The notes: a model not told the origin generated them from the sequence alone. A stretch of DNA of 64,000 bases from Pectobacterium fontis (GCF_000803215.1 NZ_JSXC01000014.1:1-64000), one strand, 5' to 3'. Counted from the stretch's first letter, positions 38,601 to 46,925 are shown. A program made the numbers and translations.

Positions 38601-41600
38601 GGGGAAGGCAGGGTGTGGCTGTTTCCGGCGGCATCGCTGACGCTAACCTGCAATACCGTGGTTCCGTTTGGCAAATTTTGCAGATCGTTTACAGGGAGTG
38701 AAATCGCCCAGTTACCGGCGGCATCAACGTTCCCGGTGTAGGTCACGCCCCCCAGTGTGGCCGTGACGGTTTGCCCTGGTGAGGTGATACCGGTTGTGCC
38801 GCTGAGCGTCTGAATAACGCCAGCCTCTGCGGCATTGAGGATGCCATCGCTGAACGGTGTGTTCAGCGTCAATGACGGACTGTTTTGAATGAGGACATCG
38901 ATCGTGCGGCTATTGCTCAATACATTCCCCGTGCTGTCTACCGTGGTGACGGTAAGCGTTGAGGTGCCGTCGGTCAGCGCGCTGACATCTGCCGTAGACA
39001 CAGTGATGTTCCACGCACCGTTCGGCTGTATCACGCCATCGTAGCTTTTTCCGTTCAGCATGATCGTGACGGTCGTGCCTGCCGTTACGTTTTGGCTGCT
39101 GCCGCTGACAATCAGATCTTGCGCCGCTTCGATTTGATTCAGTTTGTCATCGCCAGCGATGGTATCGATGGCGATGCCGCTCAGTAACGTATTCACCGCG
39201 ATCGTCTGACTGACCGTTGCCGGGTTGCCGCTGACGTCGTGGGTGCCGATCGTGACGGTATGCGTACCTTGTGCCAGATGAAGGAGATCGACAGACGGTA
39301 CGCTGACGCGCCATTGGCCAGTGCTATCGACCGTCGTGATGTAGGTGTTGTCGCCGAGTGTTACGGTCACACGCTGCCCAGCCTCGACATTCAGGCTGCT
39401 ACCGCTGATGACTTGCGCGACGTTGATTTCACCCCCGTCGATGATGTTATTAAACGCGATAACGTTGACGGTGAGCAGAGGCAGGTTGGCTGGACTGGCA
39501 TCCAACGTTAATGCCCCCGTGCTGGTGGTGCTGTTCCCGGCGGCACTGGTCAATGTTGCCGTCACGGTGTAATTACCGTCAGGCAGAGCCTGAAGATCGG
39601 CGGCAGGAAGCACGGTACTCCAGCTACCGTCAGCCTGAACCTGAGCCTGATAACTTTTATTGTCGATGGTGATAATCACGGGGCGTCCGGCATCCGACTG
39701 TAGGGCATTACCCGAGATCACCTGATCGTTCAGGATCTCGGCGGCGTTGATCATGCCGTCGCCCGTCAGCGGTTTCAGCGTGAGCAGCGGAGAAACCAGA
39801 TCGACGGTAATACTGCGGTCGCCCTCCACGCGATTGTTGGCGCTGTCGCTCGCCTCTACGTGGATGGTCTGTAGGCCGTTGGGGAGAAGTTGCAGATCGG
39901 CGGCGGGAATCGCTGCGCTCCAGTTCCCCTGATTATCCACGGTTGCCGTATAGGTTTTACCGTTCAGTGTGACGATAACGCTTTGTCCCCCGCCGCTGAT
40001 GCCGGTTTTACCTGTCAGGTTTTGTTCGCTGGCCGATTCGATGATATTCAGAATTCCATCACCGAAAGGCGTGTCAATGGTGGGCTGTGGCAGGTTATTA
40101 ATATGGATATCCAGGTTACGGGTGGTGATTACCGGGATATCGCCGGGATTGGCGGCGCTGGCCGTAATAGTCGTTATGCCATCGGGTAACGCGAGCATGT
40201 CACTGCTTGGGACGATCACGCTCCAACTGCCGTTTGCGGCAATCGTACTGGTATAGGTTTTTCCATTGAGTGTAACGGTAACGTTTTCACCCGGAGTGAT
40301 GTTGACCGTCGAGCCAGAAATCGTCAGCGGCTGGGAGGCTTCGAGACGGTTGATATGGTTATCTATTGCGACAATGCTGATGGAAATACTGTCGCTACTG
40401 ATATCGATAGAAGAACTGATTTCATGGGTCCCTTCGTTACCCGCCAGATCGGTGACCTGAGCAGAGATAGATACCGTACTTTCGCTGAGTTCAGCCATAT
40501 GCTCAGCCGGAATTTCTACACTCCAGTGACCACCATGCTGGATAGTGGCAAAGTAGAGTTTATTGTTAAAGGCAATCGTCGCCACCTGACCCGTTTCCAC
40601 ATTCGAACTGGTGCCCGTTAGAAGCTGGCTGACGTTAAGGTCTGCCGCCGTAATGACGTTGTTTTCATCAACAAAGGCGTTAACGAGGATTGTCGGATGG
40701 AATGCGGGATCGGCGTTGAGCGTAATGGACTTCTCGACGCTGGCGGTATTACCGACCGCATCGGTTAGCGAGGCGGAGAGCGTGTAGCTGCCATTGGCTA
40801 TACCGCGTAGGGCTGCGGTGGGTAAATCGATGCTCCAGTTGCCATCATTGCCCACAACGCCAGTATAGAACTGTCCATCAAAGGTGATCACGACGGTGCG
40901 ACCCGCTTCACTGATTGAGGCGGTGCCGTTGATGGTTTGATCGCTTTGCGATTCGACCAGATTAATGATGTCATCGCCTGCCAGAGTGCCCATGGTCAGG
41001 GTAGGGGCGGTGAAGTCGGTATGGCTGACAAACGTCTTACCTGCCTGATTGCCGGCGGCATCCTGCGCGGTGACCAATAGCGTGTTGCTTCCTTCCGGTA
41101 GTTGCTGGAGATCGGCCGCAGGTACGGTAACCGCCCAGTTCCCCGCAGTATCCACCGTCCCCGTATAAGACTTCCCACCGAGTGACAAGATGACGGTCTG
41201 CCCTGCGCCGTTGATGCCGGTGTGGCCAGTTATTGTCTGGCTGACCAGCGCTTCGGCACCGTTCAGCGATCCGTTGCCGAATGGGGGATCAATCGTTGGC
41301 TGTGGCAGTGTATGAATGTGTACGCCGAGCGTCTGCGCATCGGTGACAGCAGCGCCTCCCGCCACCGTTACGCTGGCGGTTAAAGTCGCATCGCCATCTG
41401 ACAGAAGCTGGAGATCGGCACTAGGGATTTGCAGCGTCCAACTGCCGTCTGCGGCAATGGTCGTGGTGTAATTTTTCCCGTTCAGCGTGACGGTAACCGT
41501 CTGCCCGACAGGAATGTTGGCGGTATTACCGCTGATCGCTAACGGTTGAAGGGATTCTGCTCGGCTTAACAGGTTGTCGCTGGCGATAATATTGATGGCG

Positions 41601-44248
41601 ATGCTGTCGCCAGATTTGTCTATGTTGATATCACGGCTTTCGCTTGCGGCATTGCCTGCTTTGTTAGTCACGTTAACGTGAATGCTGTGCGTGCCGTCTG
41701 CCAGCAGGGCGATATCTGCGGTTGAAACATGGGTGCTCCAGATACCGCCAGACTGAACGGTAGCCAGATAGGTTTTTCCATTCAGGCTAATGGTGACAAC
41801 TTGCCCTGCCTCAACGTGGGTGGTCGTCCCACTCAACGGTTGGCTGACTTTTGCCTCCGCGCCGTCAATGACGTTATCGTCGGCGACGTTGTTGATGGTA
41901 ATGGTCGGGGCGGTGGTCTTGCCGCTGTCGATGGTCAGCGGGTGCGTCACTGTAGCGGTGTTGCCTGCGGCATCGGTTAGCGTAATGGTCAGGTTATGGT
42001 TACCGTCTGCGATAGCGACCAAATCGGCCGTCGGCAGCGTAATGCTCCAGTTGCCGTTATTGCCGACGGTAGTGACGTAGGTTTTGCCGCTGAGCGTCGC
42101 GGTAACCGTGCGACCCGCTTCGCTCAGCGACGCCGTCCCACTGACCAACTGGTTGACGGCCAGCTCAGTACCATTAAGAACGTTATCCTGAGCGACCGCT
42201 GAGACGCTGAGGGTCGGCGGCGTCGTGTCCACGCTGATATTCTGCGTCACCGTGGTTTCGTTACCTGCAATATCGCGAACCACAATTTCCAGTACGCTGA
42301 CGCTATCCGATGGCAGGTTTTGCAGCACGTCTTTAGGGATCGTGACCGTCCAGTGTCCGTTGGCATCCACGGTTCCGGCAACGTAATACCCGCCGATCGT
42401 CAGGCTGACGGTTTGGCCTTGGCCGCTAATCCCGGTTTCCCCACTGATAACCTGATCCTGTGCCGCTTCAATGCCGTTTAGTACGCCGTCGGCGAAAGGG
42501 GGTGTCAGCGTGATGGACGGGAGAGCATTGATGTGTACATCCAGCGTGTGGTCGACGGTGACGGTAGACCCACTGCTCCCCTGGACGCTGGCCGTAAGGG
42601 TATGACTGCCGTCAGTCAGGACAAGCAGGTCGGCGCTTGGGATATCAACAGACCATTTGCCGTCTGCTCCCGTGGTGGTGGTGTAGCTCTTCCCGTTGAG
42701 TGTGAGGGTGACGGTTTGCCCCGCAGCAACGTTGGCCGTTGTCCCGCTGACTGACAGCGGTTGTCCCGCCTCTACGGCATTCAGACGGTCATCTGCCGAG
42801 ACAATGCTGATATTGACCGCTTCGGCGGTGGTGTCTACGGTGATGGTTTGCGGTGGCAATGTCGTGGTGTTGCCCGCTTTATCGGTTAATGACACCACCA
42901 GACTATAAGTCCCGTTAGTCAGCGCCAACATATCGCCGGAGGGAATTGAAACATGCCATGCGCCATCGCTGCCCACAGTCGTGGTGTAAGTGATGCCGTT
43001 GAACGTGATTGTCACGATCTGCCCGACATCCGATAGGGAAGCCGTTCCAGAGACGACTTGTGAAGATTGCAGTTCATCCGCGGTGACCAGATTGTTTCCG
43101 GTAAACGGCGACAGAGACAGTTCCGGCGGCGTCGTGTCCACGATAATCGTGCGGTTAACCACGGTGATATTACCGGCGTTATCGGTAATCGTGAACGACA
43201 TGGCGTGCTCGCCTTCGCTTAGCGCACGCAGATCTACGGCAGGGAGAGTCAGGGTCCAGTTGCCGTTCGCATCAATGGTGGTAACGTAATCTTTTCCATT
43301 TAACGTAATGGTGACTTGCTGTCCCGCTTCGCCCGTTCCGTTGAGAATCTGACCGTTTGCCAGTTCTTCGACGGTGAGGTAATTATCACCGGTAAATTTA
43401 TCAACGGTTAAATGCGGAGGCAGAGTATCAATAGTGAGATTGACCGTTTTCTCGTGGATCACGCCATTTGCACCCGGCACGCTCACTTTTAATTCATAAA
43501 TACCGTCCTCCAGTCCGGTAAAGGTCCCTGCTGGCAGAGTCAATTGCCAGGTGCCGTCGGTGGCCACCTCTGTGGTATACACCACGCCGTTCAACGTGAT
43601 GGTGACGGTTTGCCCTGCGTTGACGCCTGACGTTTTCCCGCTAAGAGTATAGGCTTGCCCGATCTCTGTACGGTTCAGGATATTGTCTCCCGCGAAGGGA
43701 TTAATGGTTAAAGGCTCCGCTGAGGTAGGCGTGGTGGAGGTATTGTCATCGTCGCTTGATGATCCAACCGCGATGGCGGTTCCACCGATAGCGACGGCGC
43801 CAAGAATAGCGCCTAGCGTGGTTGCAGAGATTACGCTGGCAGCGGTGCTCCCCACCAGTAACGACGCCATATTGCCCAGCATGGCGTATTCTGGCGTGAG
43901 CGCGACGGCCTCCCCTGCGAGCGCCGCTCCTTCTGCCGCTGCGGCACCGGAGAACTGTGCATGGATGAGCCGGGTGCCATCATCAAAGACCAGTTCACTG
44001 TGATAGCCTGCGGCATCCAGTGTGAAGAAGCGTTGATAGCGAACTGTACTGCCGTCTTTCATGTGCAAGATAAGATCGTCGCCGACGCGCTCATAGCGAG
44101 ACACGATATCCGGCGTGCCAGAGATTCTTACCGTACTGCTTTCCAGTAGCTCGACATTCGTTGTTTTGGCTGGAATCGTCCTGATGAGTTGGCCATCCTG
44201 ACGTGACAGGATATCTGCATTTCCCGCGATAATATTCATATCTGACAT
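29657..44248 (-). CDS. Giant multi-repeat type I-secreted surface adhesin
   Basis: This 4863-residue protein has four parts. Residues 1-130 form a BapA-type N-terminal region (MNIIAGNADILSRQDG; DGSTVRYQRFFTLDAAGYHSE) that may retain the protein at the surface. A hydrophobic, glycine/alanine-rich stretch at 125-163 ends in SSSDDD. Residues 181 to about 4641 are 44 bacterial Ig-like repeats of about 100 residues (core LNAVEA ... ISGTTANV ... GQTVTVTLNGKTYTATV ... GNWSVTIPAADLQAL ... DAAGN). The last 222 residues contain acidic, RTX-like turns (GSDGDDLI, IDGGDGIDTL) and the C-terminal secretion signal. It is first in an operon with its TolC, ABC and HlyD partners. AGAGG precedes the ATG by 8 bases. 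A type I-secreted multi-repeat adhesin is known in Pectobacterium atrosepticum; this is probably its counterpart. Confidence 0.93.
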   Translation of the reverse strand: MSDMNIIAGNADILSRQDGQLIRTIPAKTTNVELLESSTVRISGTPDIVSRYERVGDDLILHMKDGSTVRYQRFFTLDAAGYHSELVFDDGTRLIHAQFSGAAAAEGAALAGEAVALTPEYAMLGNMASLLVGSTAASVISATTLGAILGAVAIGGTAIAVGSSSDDDNTSTTPTSAEPLTINPFAGDNILNRTEIGQAYTLSGKTSGVNAGQTVTITLNGVVYTTEVATDGTWQLTLPAGTFTGLEDGIYELKVSVPGANGVIHEKTVNLTIDTLPPHLTVDKFTGDNYLTVEELANGQILNGTGEAGQQVTITLNGKDYVTTIDANGNWTLTLPAVDLRALSEGEHAMSFTITDNAGNITVVNRTIIVDTTPPELSLSPFTGNNLVTADELQSSQVVSGTASLSDVGQIVTITFNGITYTTTVGSDGAWHVSIPSGDMLALTNGTYSLVVSLTDKAGNTTTLPPQTITVDTTAEAVNISIVSADDRLNAVEAGQPLSVSGTTANVAAGQTVTLTLNGKSYTTTTGADGKWSVDIPSADLLVLTDGSHTLTASVQGSSGSTVTVDHTLDVHINALPSITLTPPFADGVLNGIEAAQDQVISGETGISGQGQTVSLTIGGYYVAGTVDANGHWTVTIPKDVLQNLPSDSVSVLEIVVRDIAGNETTVTQNISVDTTPPTLSVSAVAQDNVLNGTELAVNQLVSGTASLSEAGRTVTATLSGKTYVTTVGNNGNWSITLPTADLVAIADGNHNLTITLTDAAGNTATVTHPLTIDSGKTTAPTITINNVADDNVIDGAEAKVSQPLSGTTTHVEAGQVVTISLNGKTYLATVQSGGIWSTHVSTADIALLADGTHSIHVNVTNKAGNAASESRDINIDKSGDSIAINIIASDNLLSRAESLQPLAISGNTANIPVGQTVTVTLNGKNYTTTIAADGSWTLQIPSADLQLLSDGDATLTASVTVAGGAAVTDAQTLGVHIHTLPQPTIDPPFGNGSLNGAEALVSQTITGHTGINGAGQTVILSLGGKSYTGTVDTAGNWAVTVPAADLQQLPEGSNTLLVTAQDAAGNQAGKTFVSHTDFTAPTLTMGTLAGDDIINLVESQSDQTINGTASISEAGRTVVITFDGQFYTGVVGNDGNWSIDLPTAALRGIANGSYTLSASLTDAVGNTASVEKSITLNADPAFHPTILVNAFVDENNVITAADLNVSQLLTGTSSNVETGQVATIAFNNKLYFATIQHGGHWSVEIPAEHMAELSESTVSISAQVTDLAGNEGTHEISSSIDISSDSISISIVAIDNHINRLEASQPLTISGSTVNITPGENVTVTLNGKTYTSTIAANGSWSVIVPSSDMLALPDGITTITASAANPGDIPVITTRNLDIHINNLPQPTIDTPFGDGILNIIESASEQNLTGKTGISGGGQSVIVTLNGKTYTATVDNQGNWSAAIPAADLQLLPNGLQTIHVEASDSANNRVEGDRSITVDLVSPLLTLKPLTGDGMINAAEILNDQVISGNALQSDAGRPVIITIDNKSYQAQVQADGSWSTVLPAADLQALPDGNYTVTATLTSAAGNSTTSTGALTLDASPANLPLLTVNVIAFNNIIDGGEINVAQVISGSSLNVEAGQRVTVTLGDNTYITTVDSTGQWRVSVPSVDLLHLAQGTHTVTIGTHDVSGNPATVSQTIAVNTLLSGIAIDTIAGDDKLNQIEAAQDLIVSGSSQNVTAGTTVTIMLNGKSYDGVIQPNGAWNITVSTADVSALTDGTSTLTVTTVDSTGNVLSNSRTIDVLIQNSPSLTLNTPFSDGILNAAEAGVIQTLSGTTGITSPGQTVTATLGGVTYTGNVDAAGNWAISLPVNDLQNLPNGTTVLQVSVSDAAGNSHTLPSPITVALTPPTLTTGSIATDNILNSTEVQSDQPLTGTTSPSNAGQTVTSTLNGKTYSGTVGSDGTWSITIPSVDLSSLSDGNYSIVTRLTDVAGNTTTTTQSINVDASPLNAPVIIIGNFASNNIIDGAEVQVSQVLHGTSKNVEQGQTVTISFNSKTYTAQVLSNGSWSTTIPDTDMTQLVNGSQTISVSVSDVSGNTATSSSSVTVNTNASGLSIAPITGDNQLNALEAASGMTINGSAVNVTPGTDVNVILNGKTYTATVQPDGTWSASIQPADLQVLGDGIITVHVTAVDQAGNALSGAQQLGISIHNPPVASLNIPFGNGYLNLSDAQTAQTLSGTTGIHAVGQTVSVTLGNTVYAGTVDSSGNWSLPIPSPVLTALADGILNISVTVSDAAGNTSTVQGSVFVDLTPPVLTINPIGTDDIINIAESLLPLEISGTSPVNDSGRPIIVNVTINGQHYQGLAQADGTWSVTVPAGDLQNLPNGLTAITATLTDAAGNIGSISHSITLDTDPANAPTLTIATLSTDDYLNLAESSLPLTINGSSQQVEQGQQVTITLNAKTYFATVGADGRWSVQIPATDVGNVPDGKQTVSASVADTSGNPISATHSITVITDTANLPRITITTLSNNDVINAQDTQSDLLIAGSTTNVQAGQRVTVTLNNQTYLATVGADGNWSATVPASDVQNLPQGSQDVVVTVSDIAQNPTTATHPFTVDTLPPLLSIDMLADTSDIGLAEALAGLPLSGTGEAGLLVTINVGTAVYSVVADSNGVWQIAIAANDLLALGDGVKTLEASMTDSAGNVSTTGLDITLKTQSLPTLTLDPLYDNNVLTSAELATETTIEGSYTHLPVGTPIQVTIGAYTVTGVTLAGGLWSATIPANALNVLADGNVQVSVTATDSAGNIGSASGTLDVVIHTQFAISIDTPFVDGILNQTESTVDQLLTGATGLLDPGQSVSVSVTNGTTTTTYNASVAANGQWSVTLPAADLAAFGDGTHTINVTVTDHAGNTSTASGTFSSVIVGVPVASLDTLFGDGKLSLADAQSGATLSGQTGLSRNEGQTVSVSINGTSVPATVNADGSWSLALASQTLLDLPDGSVNFTVTVTDTAGNSSSTSTTANVLIATQPAATLDLPFGDGTLNATEIQAIQTLTGKTGITSADQEVTITVTNKTTLIATTFSATADGLGGWSRDLSLTDLAIFTEGDYSISVTVTDWVGNSNTSVARDVSAALTLPTPIVDVNPFGEILSSVEAASSLTFSGRTQISGNGQSVKLEIDLNGIRYTATVDNNGNWSVTLPQNALNSLSDGQHTITVTATDAAGNIGSTPILFTSDFTPPAITLNPPFGDGYLSIAEAGTLLGRTLSGNAGDAQSMTLTLGGQTLTVQLNSGVWTAELTSAQLSLLADGTHPIVITATDSAGNTTTLNSEATIAQTAPTLSITAFAGLDGLSYAESRVAQIVSGTATGLEVGQNVTVSLNNVNYTAKVLADGTWGTAIPSAALQVLANTTYTITANATDNAGNPAAPASVPFSVNLTQPPSTMVIDTIATDDIINAAEKSGNITISGQVSSQPMGLITVLIGGVPVIGLISADANGDWETTIAASDYFTADGNVNVTAYVTAFPLITDTKTVLVDTIAPTLDIVAFAGDNVLNGKEISTAQTITGTASTTEAGQLVSVVLNGKTYTAQVSSTGIWSTSVPAADLAALADGSYTLTATLADAAGNTTTSTQVVTVDTATPLLSVNLFDDNILTLAEALAGGEISGTGKPGATVTLVAGPLTGSATVDLDGTWTIPVLALDLQSLIDGPQVIGVTLTDTSGNSTHLDVTLDVALNQTLGAGITDIFGNDGILNLAESLVTQVISGTATGDYLGAKVQVTVLGTTVEGNVGANGVWSVSLPPTLLGVLGDGLLQLNVAIVDSHGNVKNELIDIDVLKSLPVINSVVAFTDGTLNAAEAATSQIISGVVSNVDISAGASVSVTLGNKVYTGISVGTGGAWSLSVPALDLQALQDGTLALGVTVIDHAGNIASQTIDIPAIIKNLPSITLNPAFGDSLLNLADLLVNQSLSGTATGLAGRTITLSIAGSHIATATVGSDGKWSATVTPSVLGILQGLGSGDFTVSATATDSVGNSTSGSVGIKFDFAQPVITLNPLFGGDGFLNAAEALVAQTISGVATNSALGSQVTVTLGGKTFLSTVGANGAFSLTLQPSDLSVLADGSATLGVSITNAAGNTSTVSNVINIIAKNLPTIGLGSLFGGDGFLNAAESVLTQTISGTTTNAAAGSSIVIRIGTLTLNATVGNDGTWSASVTPLQLSGLANGNLTVSATVTDPAGNSNSVSAGLNVAILPPTITLDPLFNNGVLDLSSLLSAQTISGTTTNVPSGTAISVTLGSKTYTATVGTNGGWSLPIPSLDLKSLVDGVTNVGVRVVDAAGNVGETTSVLNVIINALPTLAINPLFGGDGLLNAVEAATSQVISGTSTNAVGSTVQITLGSKTLSAVVQSNGTWSVSLSPLDLGGLADGTLSLSASLTNAAGKTTSAGVSVGVGIHALPTVSLGSLFGGDGYLNLAEAGINQLISGTTTHAAGGNVTLTVGGLVLSATVASNGTWSISVPSANLLNIADGNLSIGVTVTDRYGNTNSVSGSVIVKTHQLPQLGIDAVGSLIGNTVGLLANGVTVSGTSRYVQQGAKVTVTLLGQTLQGTVGADGTWSAHFSSSLLGINVFNVGSILTALLGTAVEASVTDEAGNFTGVSAGLTSGIAIGLPLLSTAAVDVDDSSVAQVASLSSESLDTGADVQSLSVSANVSAAALSETTTIDNSTSTDVEDSVYAIGGVVISLADGSVQTGMEVEGSDGDDLITLSTLDFTRIDGGDGIDTLVLNGTELNLDLTVLGLKVDNVEIFDLGQNGANSITLDLDRALNITDQPEDDLRIVGGEGNQVNLIPGEGAWSTVGQRDIEGQRFDVYHHSSLGNANSLGDVLVQQGLLVNMV
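30326..43708 (-). repeat. 44 tandem Ig-like coding repeats in the adhesin gene
   Basis: I counted 44 units by their shared start (DNxLNxxEA ... xxSGT). Mean length is 101 residues or about 304 bases. Each unit carries a TVTLNGKxY strand and a G-x-W-S-V strand and ends in DAAGN or a variant. Many linkers contain DTTPP. The array explains the many long antisense open frames on the plus strand here. Confidence 0.9.
36740..42814 (-). repeat. Five-copy super-repeat (four Ig-like units each) inside the adhesin array
   Basis: Repeats 4 to 23 follow a fixed A-B-C-D order five times. A units have LNxxEAxQxLxxSG and end in VHI-type strands. B units begin with xPPFxxGxLN and have TGIxxxGQ. C units have TASLSxAGR or similar. 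D units have NxIDGAExxVSQ and NVExGQ. A units begin near 42814, 41602, 40390, 39174 and 37962, and the block ends near 36740, a period of about 1.21 kb (404 residues). This indicates block duplication of four repeats at a time. Confidence 0.8.
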
Positions 44249-45098
44249 GAAGTAGCCTCTTACTTATCTGTAACCATTATCTGCATACTTCCCCCGGCAG
44301 AATGAATGCGGTTTGGGAGAAGTACGGGTGTATGCGCGACCAAAAGAAGCGCGAAATAGACCTGGTTAAGAAATCTGAAACAGTAAGAATGGCTAAATAT
44401 ATTGCTGTGTATCTCTCTTCCATGAGGACTAGATCGTCGAGATGATGTTTACCCGAGCCTTGATAGGTATAGGTACGCTTTACGCAAAAATCCAATTTTT
44501 TTGAAATATTTTGAAAATAAAAATACGAAAAACGATTAAAAGAGACGTTTTTTCCTTATCTTGTTGGTTTTTTCGGGTTATTTGATTATTAATCAATAGA
44601 TTATTTTTGTATTTGTTCATCTATTCATGGCATATAAGAGGCGTTCCCATAAGCGTTAATGTGATGGGGTTCATGAATTCCTTTTCGGGTGTGGGGTCTT
44701 TGTTTTTTCTTATTGTATCAATTTGTGTTTTTTGTTTTTTGCTGATAAAGCGAGAGGATTAACGCGGTACGTTGTCATAAAAACGATAATTAGCTACGAT
44801 AATTCATCACTTTTTCTAATCATTTAAGCCGGAGGTGTATCCAGGTGCCTTGTGAATATCGTCTACAGGATGGAATATCAAACGCTTTTGGGCTGAGGCC
44901 GGCGCTCTGTAACACGGTGCTGTGAGTCATGGCACACCGCTAATGAGAAGCCTGACTAGCATATATTAATTCATTGAATTCTCAGGCATTATAAGCGCCA
45001 ATGTTGGTGGGTAGCCAACAGAGTTGAGGTTTTTTATTTACAGATCAGGCACCTGACATATCTGGTCTGCCACTTAACTTAATAAGTTGGTATAGCTT
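44249..45098. promoter_or_regulatory. 850-base region between the adhesin operon and ansB
   Basis: No credible gene is present. The left half is A+T-rich and should contain the promoter and leader of the adhesin operon (minus strand). The right half has a CRP-like site, TGTGA-GTCATG-GCACA (44921-44936), 163 bases before ansB. A TATATT (44962-44967) could be a -10 element at a suitable distance. A palindrome AACTT-AAT-AAGTT lies at 45076-45088, close to the ansB start. Confidence 0.5.
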
Positions 45099-46148
45099 AT
45101 GAAAAGGATGTTTAACGCATTATTCGTTTTTGTTTTTGTTTGTTTTTCATCTCTGGCCAATGCAGCAGAAAATCGACCTAACATTGTCATTCTGGCAACG
45201 GGCGGTACGATTGCGGGTTCCGCTGCAGCCAACACCCAAACCACGGGCTATAAAGCGGGTGCGCTGGGCGTCGATACGTTGATTCAAGCGGTGCCGGAAC
45301 TGAAAACGCTTGCCAATATCTCTGGCGAGCAGGTTGCCAGCATCGGCAGTGAGAATATGACCAGCGATGTACTGCTGAAACTGAGTAAACGCGTGAATGA
45401 ACTGCTGGCGCGCAGCGATGTCGATGGCGTGGTGATTACGCACGGTACGGATACACTCGACGAATCACCTTATTTCCTGAACCTGACGGTCAAGAGTGAC
45501 AAACCCGTGGTCTTTGCTGCGGCGATGCGTCCGGCAACGGCAATCAGTGCCGATGGCCCGATGAACCTGTACGGTGCGGTAAAAGTCGCTGCGGATAAGA
45601 ACTCCCGTGGCCGTGGCGTGATGGTGGTGCTGAATGACCGTATCGGCTCTGCCCGTTTCATCAGCAAAACCAACGCCTCTACGCTGGATACTTTTAAAGC
45701 GCCGGAGGAAGGTTATCTGGGCGTGATCATTGGCGACAACGTTTACTACCAGACGCGTTTGGATAAAATTCACACCACGCGTTCGGTGTTTGACGTGAGC
45801 AACGTCGATAAACTGCCTGCCGTCGATATCATTTATGGCTATCAAGACGATCCCGAATACATGTATGACGCGGCCATCAAACATGGCGTAAAAGGCATTG
45901 TCTATGCGGGTATGGGGGCAGGTAGCGTGTCCAAACGTGGTGACGCCGGCATCCGTAAAGCGGAAAGCAAAGGCATCGTTGTCGTACGTTCCAGCCGTAC
46001 CGGTAACGGTATCGTTCCACCGGATGCGGGTCAGCCAGGTCTGGTTGCCGATTCTCTGAACCCGGCTAAATCACGCATTCTGCTGATGCTGGCGCTGACA
46101 AAAACGACGAACCCCGCAGTGATTCAGGATTATTTCCACACGTATTAA
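45099..46148 (+). CDS. ansB: Periplasmic L-asparaginase II
   Basis: This 349-residue protein has a 22-residue signal peptide (ending LANA) and a mature part of 327 residues, the size of Erwinia asparaginases. The nucleophilic threonine lies in [11 protein letters not shown]. The second catalytic set is [12 protein letters not shown], with a downstream lysine conserved in [14 protein letters not shown]. The enzyme hydrolyses asparagine, and in this group also glutamine, to the acid plus ammonia in the periplasm. The ribosome site is weak and ATG 45108 is an alternative. A CRP-like site upstream matches the known catabolite control of E. coli ansB. It ends in a strong terminator. Confidence 0.96.
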   Translation: MKRMFNALFVFVFVCFSSLANAAENRPNIVILATGGTIAGSAAANTQTTGYKAGALGVDTLIQAVPELKTLANISGEQVASIGSENMTSDVLLKLSKRVNELLARSDVDGVVITHGTDTLDESPYFLNLTVKSDKPVVFAAAMRPATAISADGPMNLYGAVKVAADKNSRGRGVMVVLNDRIGSARFISKTNASTLDTFKAPEEGYLGVIIGDNVYYQTRLDKIHTTRSVFDVSNVDKLPAVDIIYGYQDDPEYMYDAAIKHGVKGIVYAGMGAGSVSKRGDAGIRKAESKGIVVVRSSRTGNGIVPPDAGQPGLVADSLNPAKSRILLMLALTKTTNPAVIQDYFHTY

Positions 46149-46173
46149 TCGTCTGAGCGGTTTATCGTGTGAT

Positions 46174-46201
46174 AACCCCGCCGTTAAATGCGGGGTTTTT
46201 T
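46174..46201 (+). terminator. Terminator after ansB
   Basis: AACCCCGC (46174-46181) pairs with GCGGGGTT (46190-46197) and is followed by a T run to 46201. Confidence 0.9.
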
Positions 46202-46403
46202 ACTTCTGGCCATTCAACTTTCGTTTCCGCTGAGAAGTCACTTCCCTGTCCGTTGATTTTATCGGTATGATTCAGCCCACGACAAAGCAGGTAATCACTC
46301 ATTATCTCTGATACTGGAAATCGTTCGGGCTGCGGATCGCCAGCGCGCGTGCAATTTGAAGTATGAGGGGGCAGGTGAGTAAAGAAGAAGGATACGTCAT
46401 TAC

Positions 46404-46925
46404 ATGACACACCCCATTTTTATGGTTGGTGCCAGAGGCTGTGGAAAGACCACCGTTGGGCATCAACTGGCGCAGGCGTTAGGCTATGACTTTGTCGATA
46501 CCGACCTGTTTATGCAGCAAACAACCAATATGACGGTTGCGGATGTGGTCGCGCAGGAAGGGTGGCACGGTTTTCGCCAGCGTGAAAGCCTGGCGCTTCA
46601 GCAGGTGACGTCTAACCGCTATATCGTCGCGACAGGTGGCGGCATGGTGTTGGCGGAAGCCAATCGGCGCTTTATGCATGAGAAAGGCACCGTCATTTAC
46701 CTCCATGCGGATGCAGAGCTGCTGGCTCAACGGCTGGAAGAGAACCCGCAGGACAACCAGCGTCCCACGCTGACGGGGCGCCCCATTGCTGAGGAAATGG
46801 CCGATGTATTGGCTGCGCGTGAAGCACTTTATCGTGGGGTTGCACATCACGTTATTGATGCATCGCAGACGCCGGAAGCGATAGTAGCAAGTGTGCTGAA
46901 GGTGCTGCGCTCGTCGGCAGCATAG
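46404..46925 (+). CDS. aroL: Shikimate kinase II
   Basis: This 173-residue P-loop kinase has Walker A GARGCGKT (residues 9-16), the shikimate-binding residues in DTDLFMQ and GFRQRES, ATGGG (glycine-rich loop) and the lid RPTLTGRP. It phosphorylates shikimate at O3 on the way to chorismate. Length and sequence are those of AroL. Placement just before ppnP matches E. coli, though yaiA and aroM are missing. I found no TyrR box upstream. Confidence 0.95.
   Translation: MTHPIFMVGARGCGKTTVGHQLAQALGYDFVDTDLFMQQTTNMTVADVVAQEGWHGFRQRESLALQQVTSNRYIVATGGGMVLAEANRRFMHEKGTVIYLHADAELLAQRLEENPQDNQRPTLTGRPIAEEMADVLAAREALYRGVAHHVIDASQTPEAIVASVLKVLRSSAA

Noticed and set aside
29729-44149. Many open frames of 60-400 codons on the plus strand opposite the adhesin gene (for example 31443-32663)
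   Set aside because: They follow the 300-base rhythm of the Ig-like repeats, lack ribosome sites and have the composition of reversed serine/threonine/alanine codons. They are antisense shadows.
29657-44248. CRISPR array or non-coding satellite
   Set aside because: The repetitive stretch is one continuous reading frame of 4863 codons with conserved protein repeats.
46202-46403. TyrR box upstream of aroL
   Set aside because: No TGTAAA-N6-TTTACA-like sequence was found in this gap by eye.
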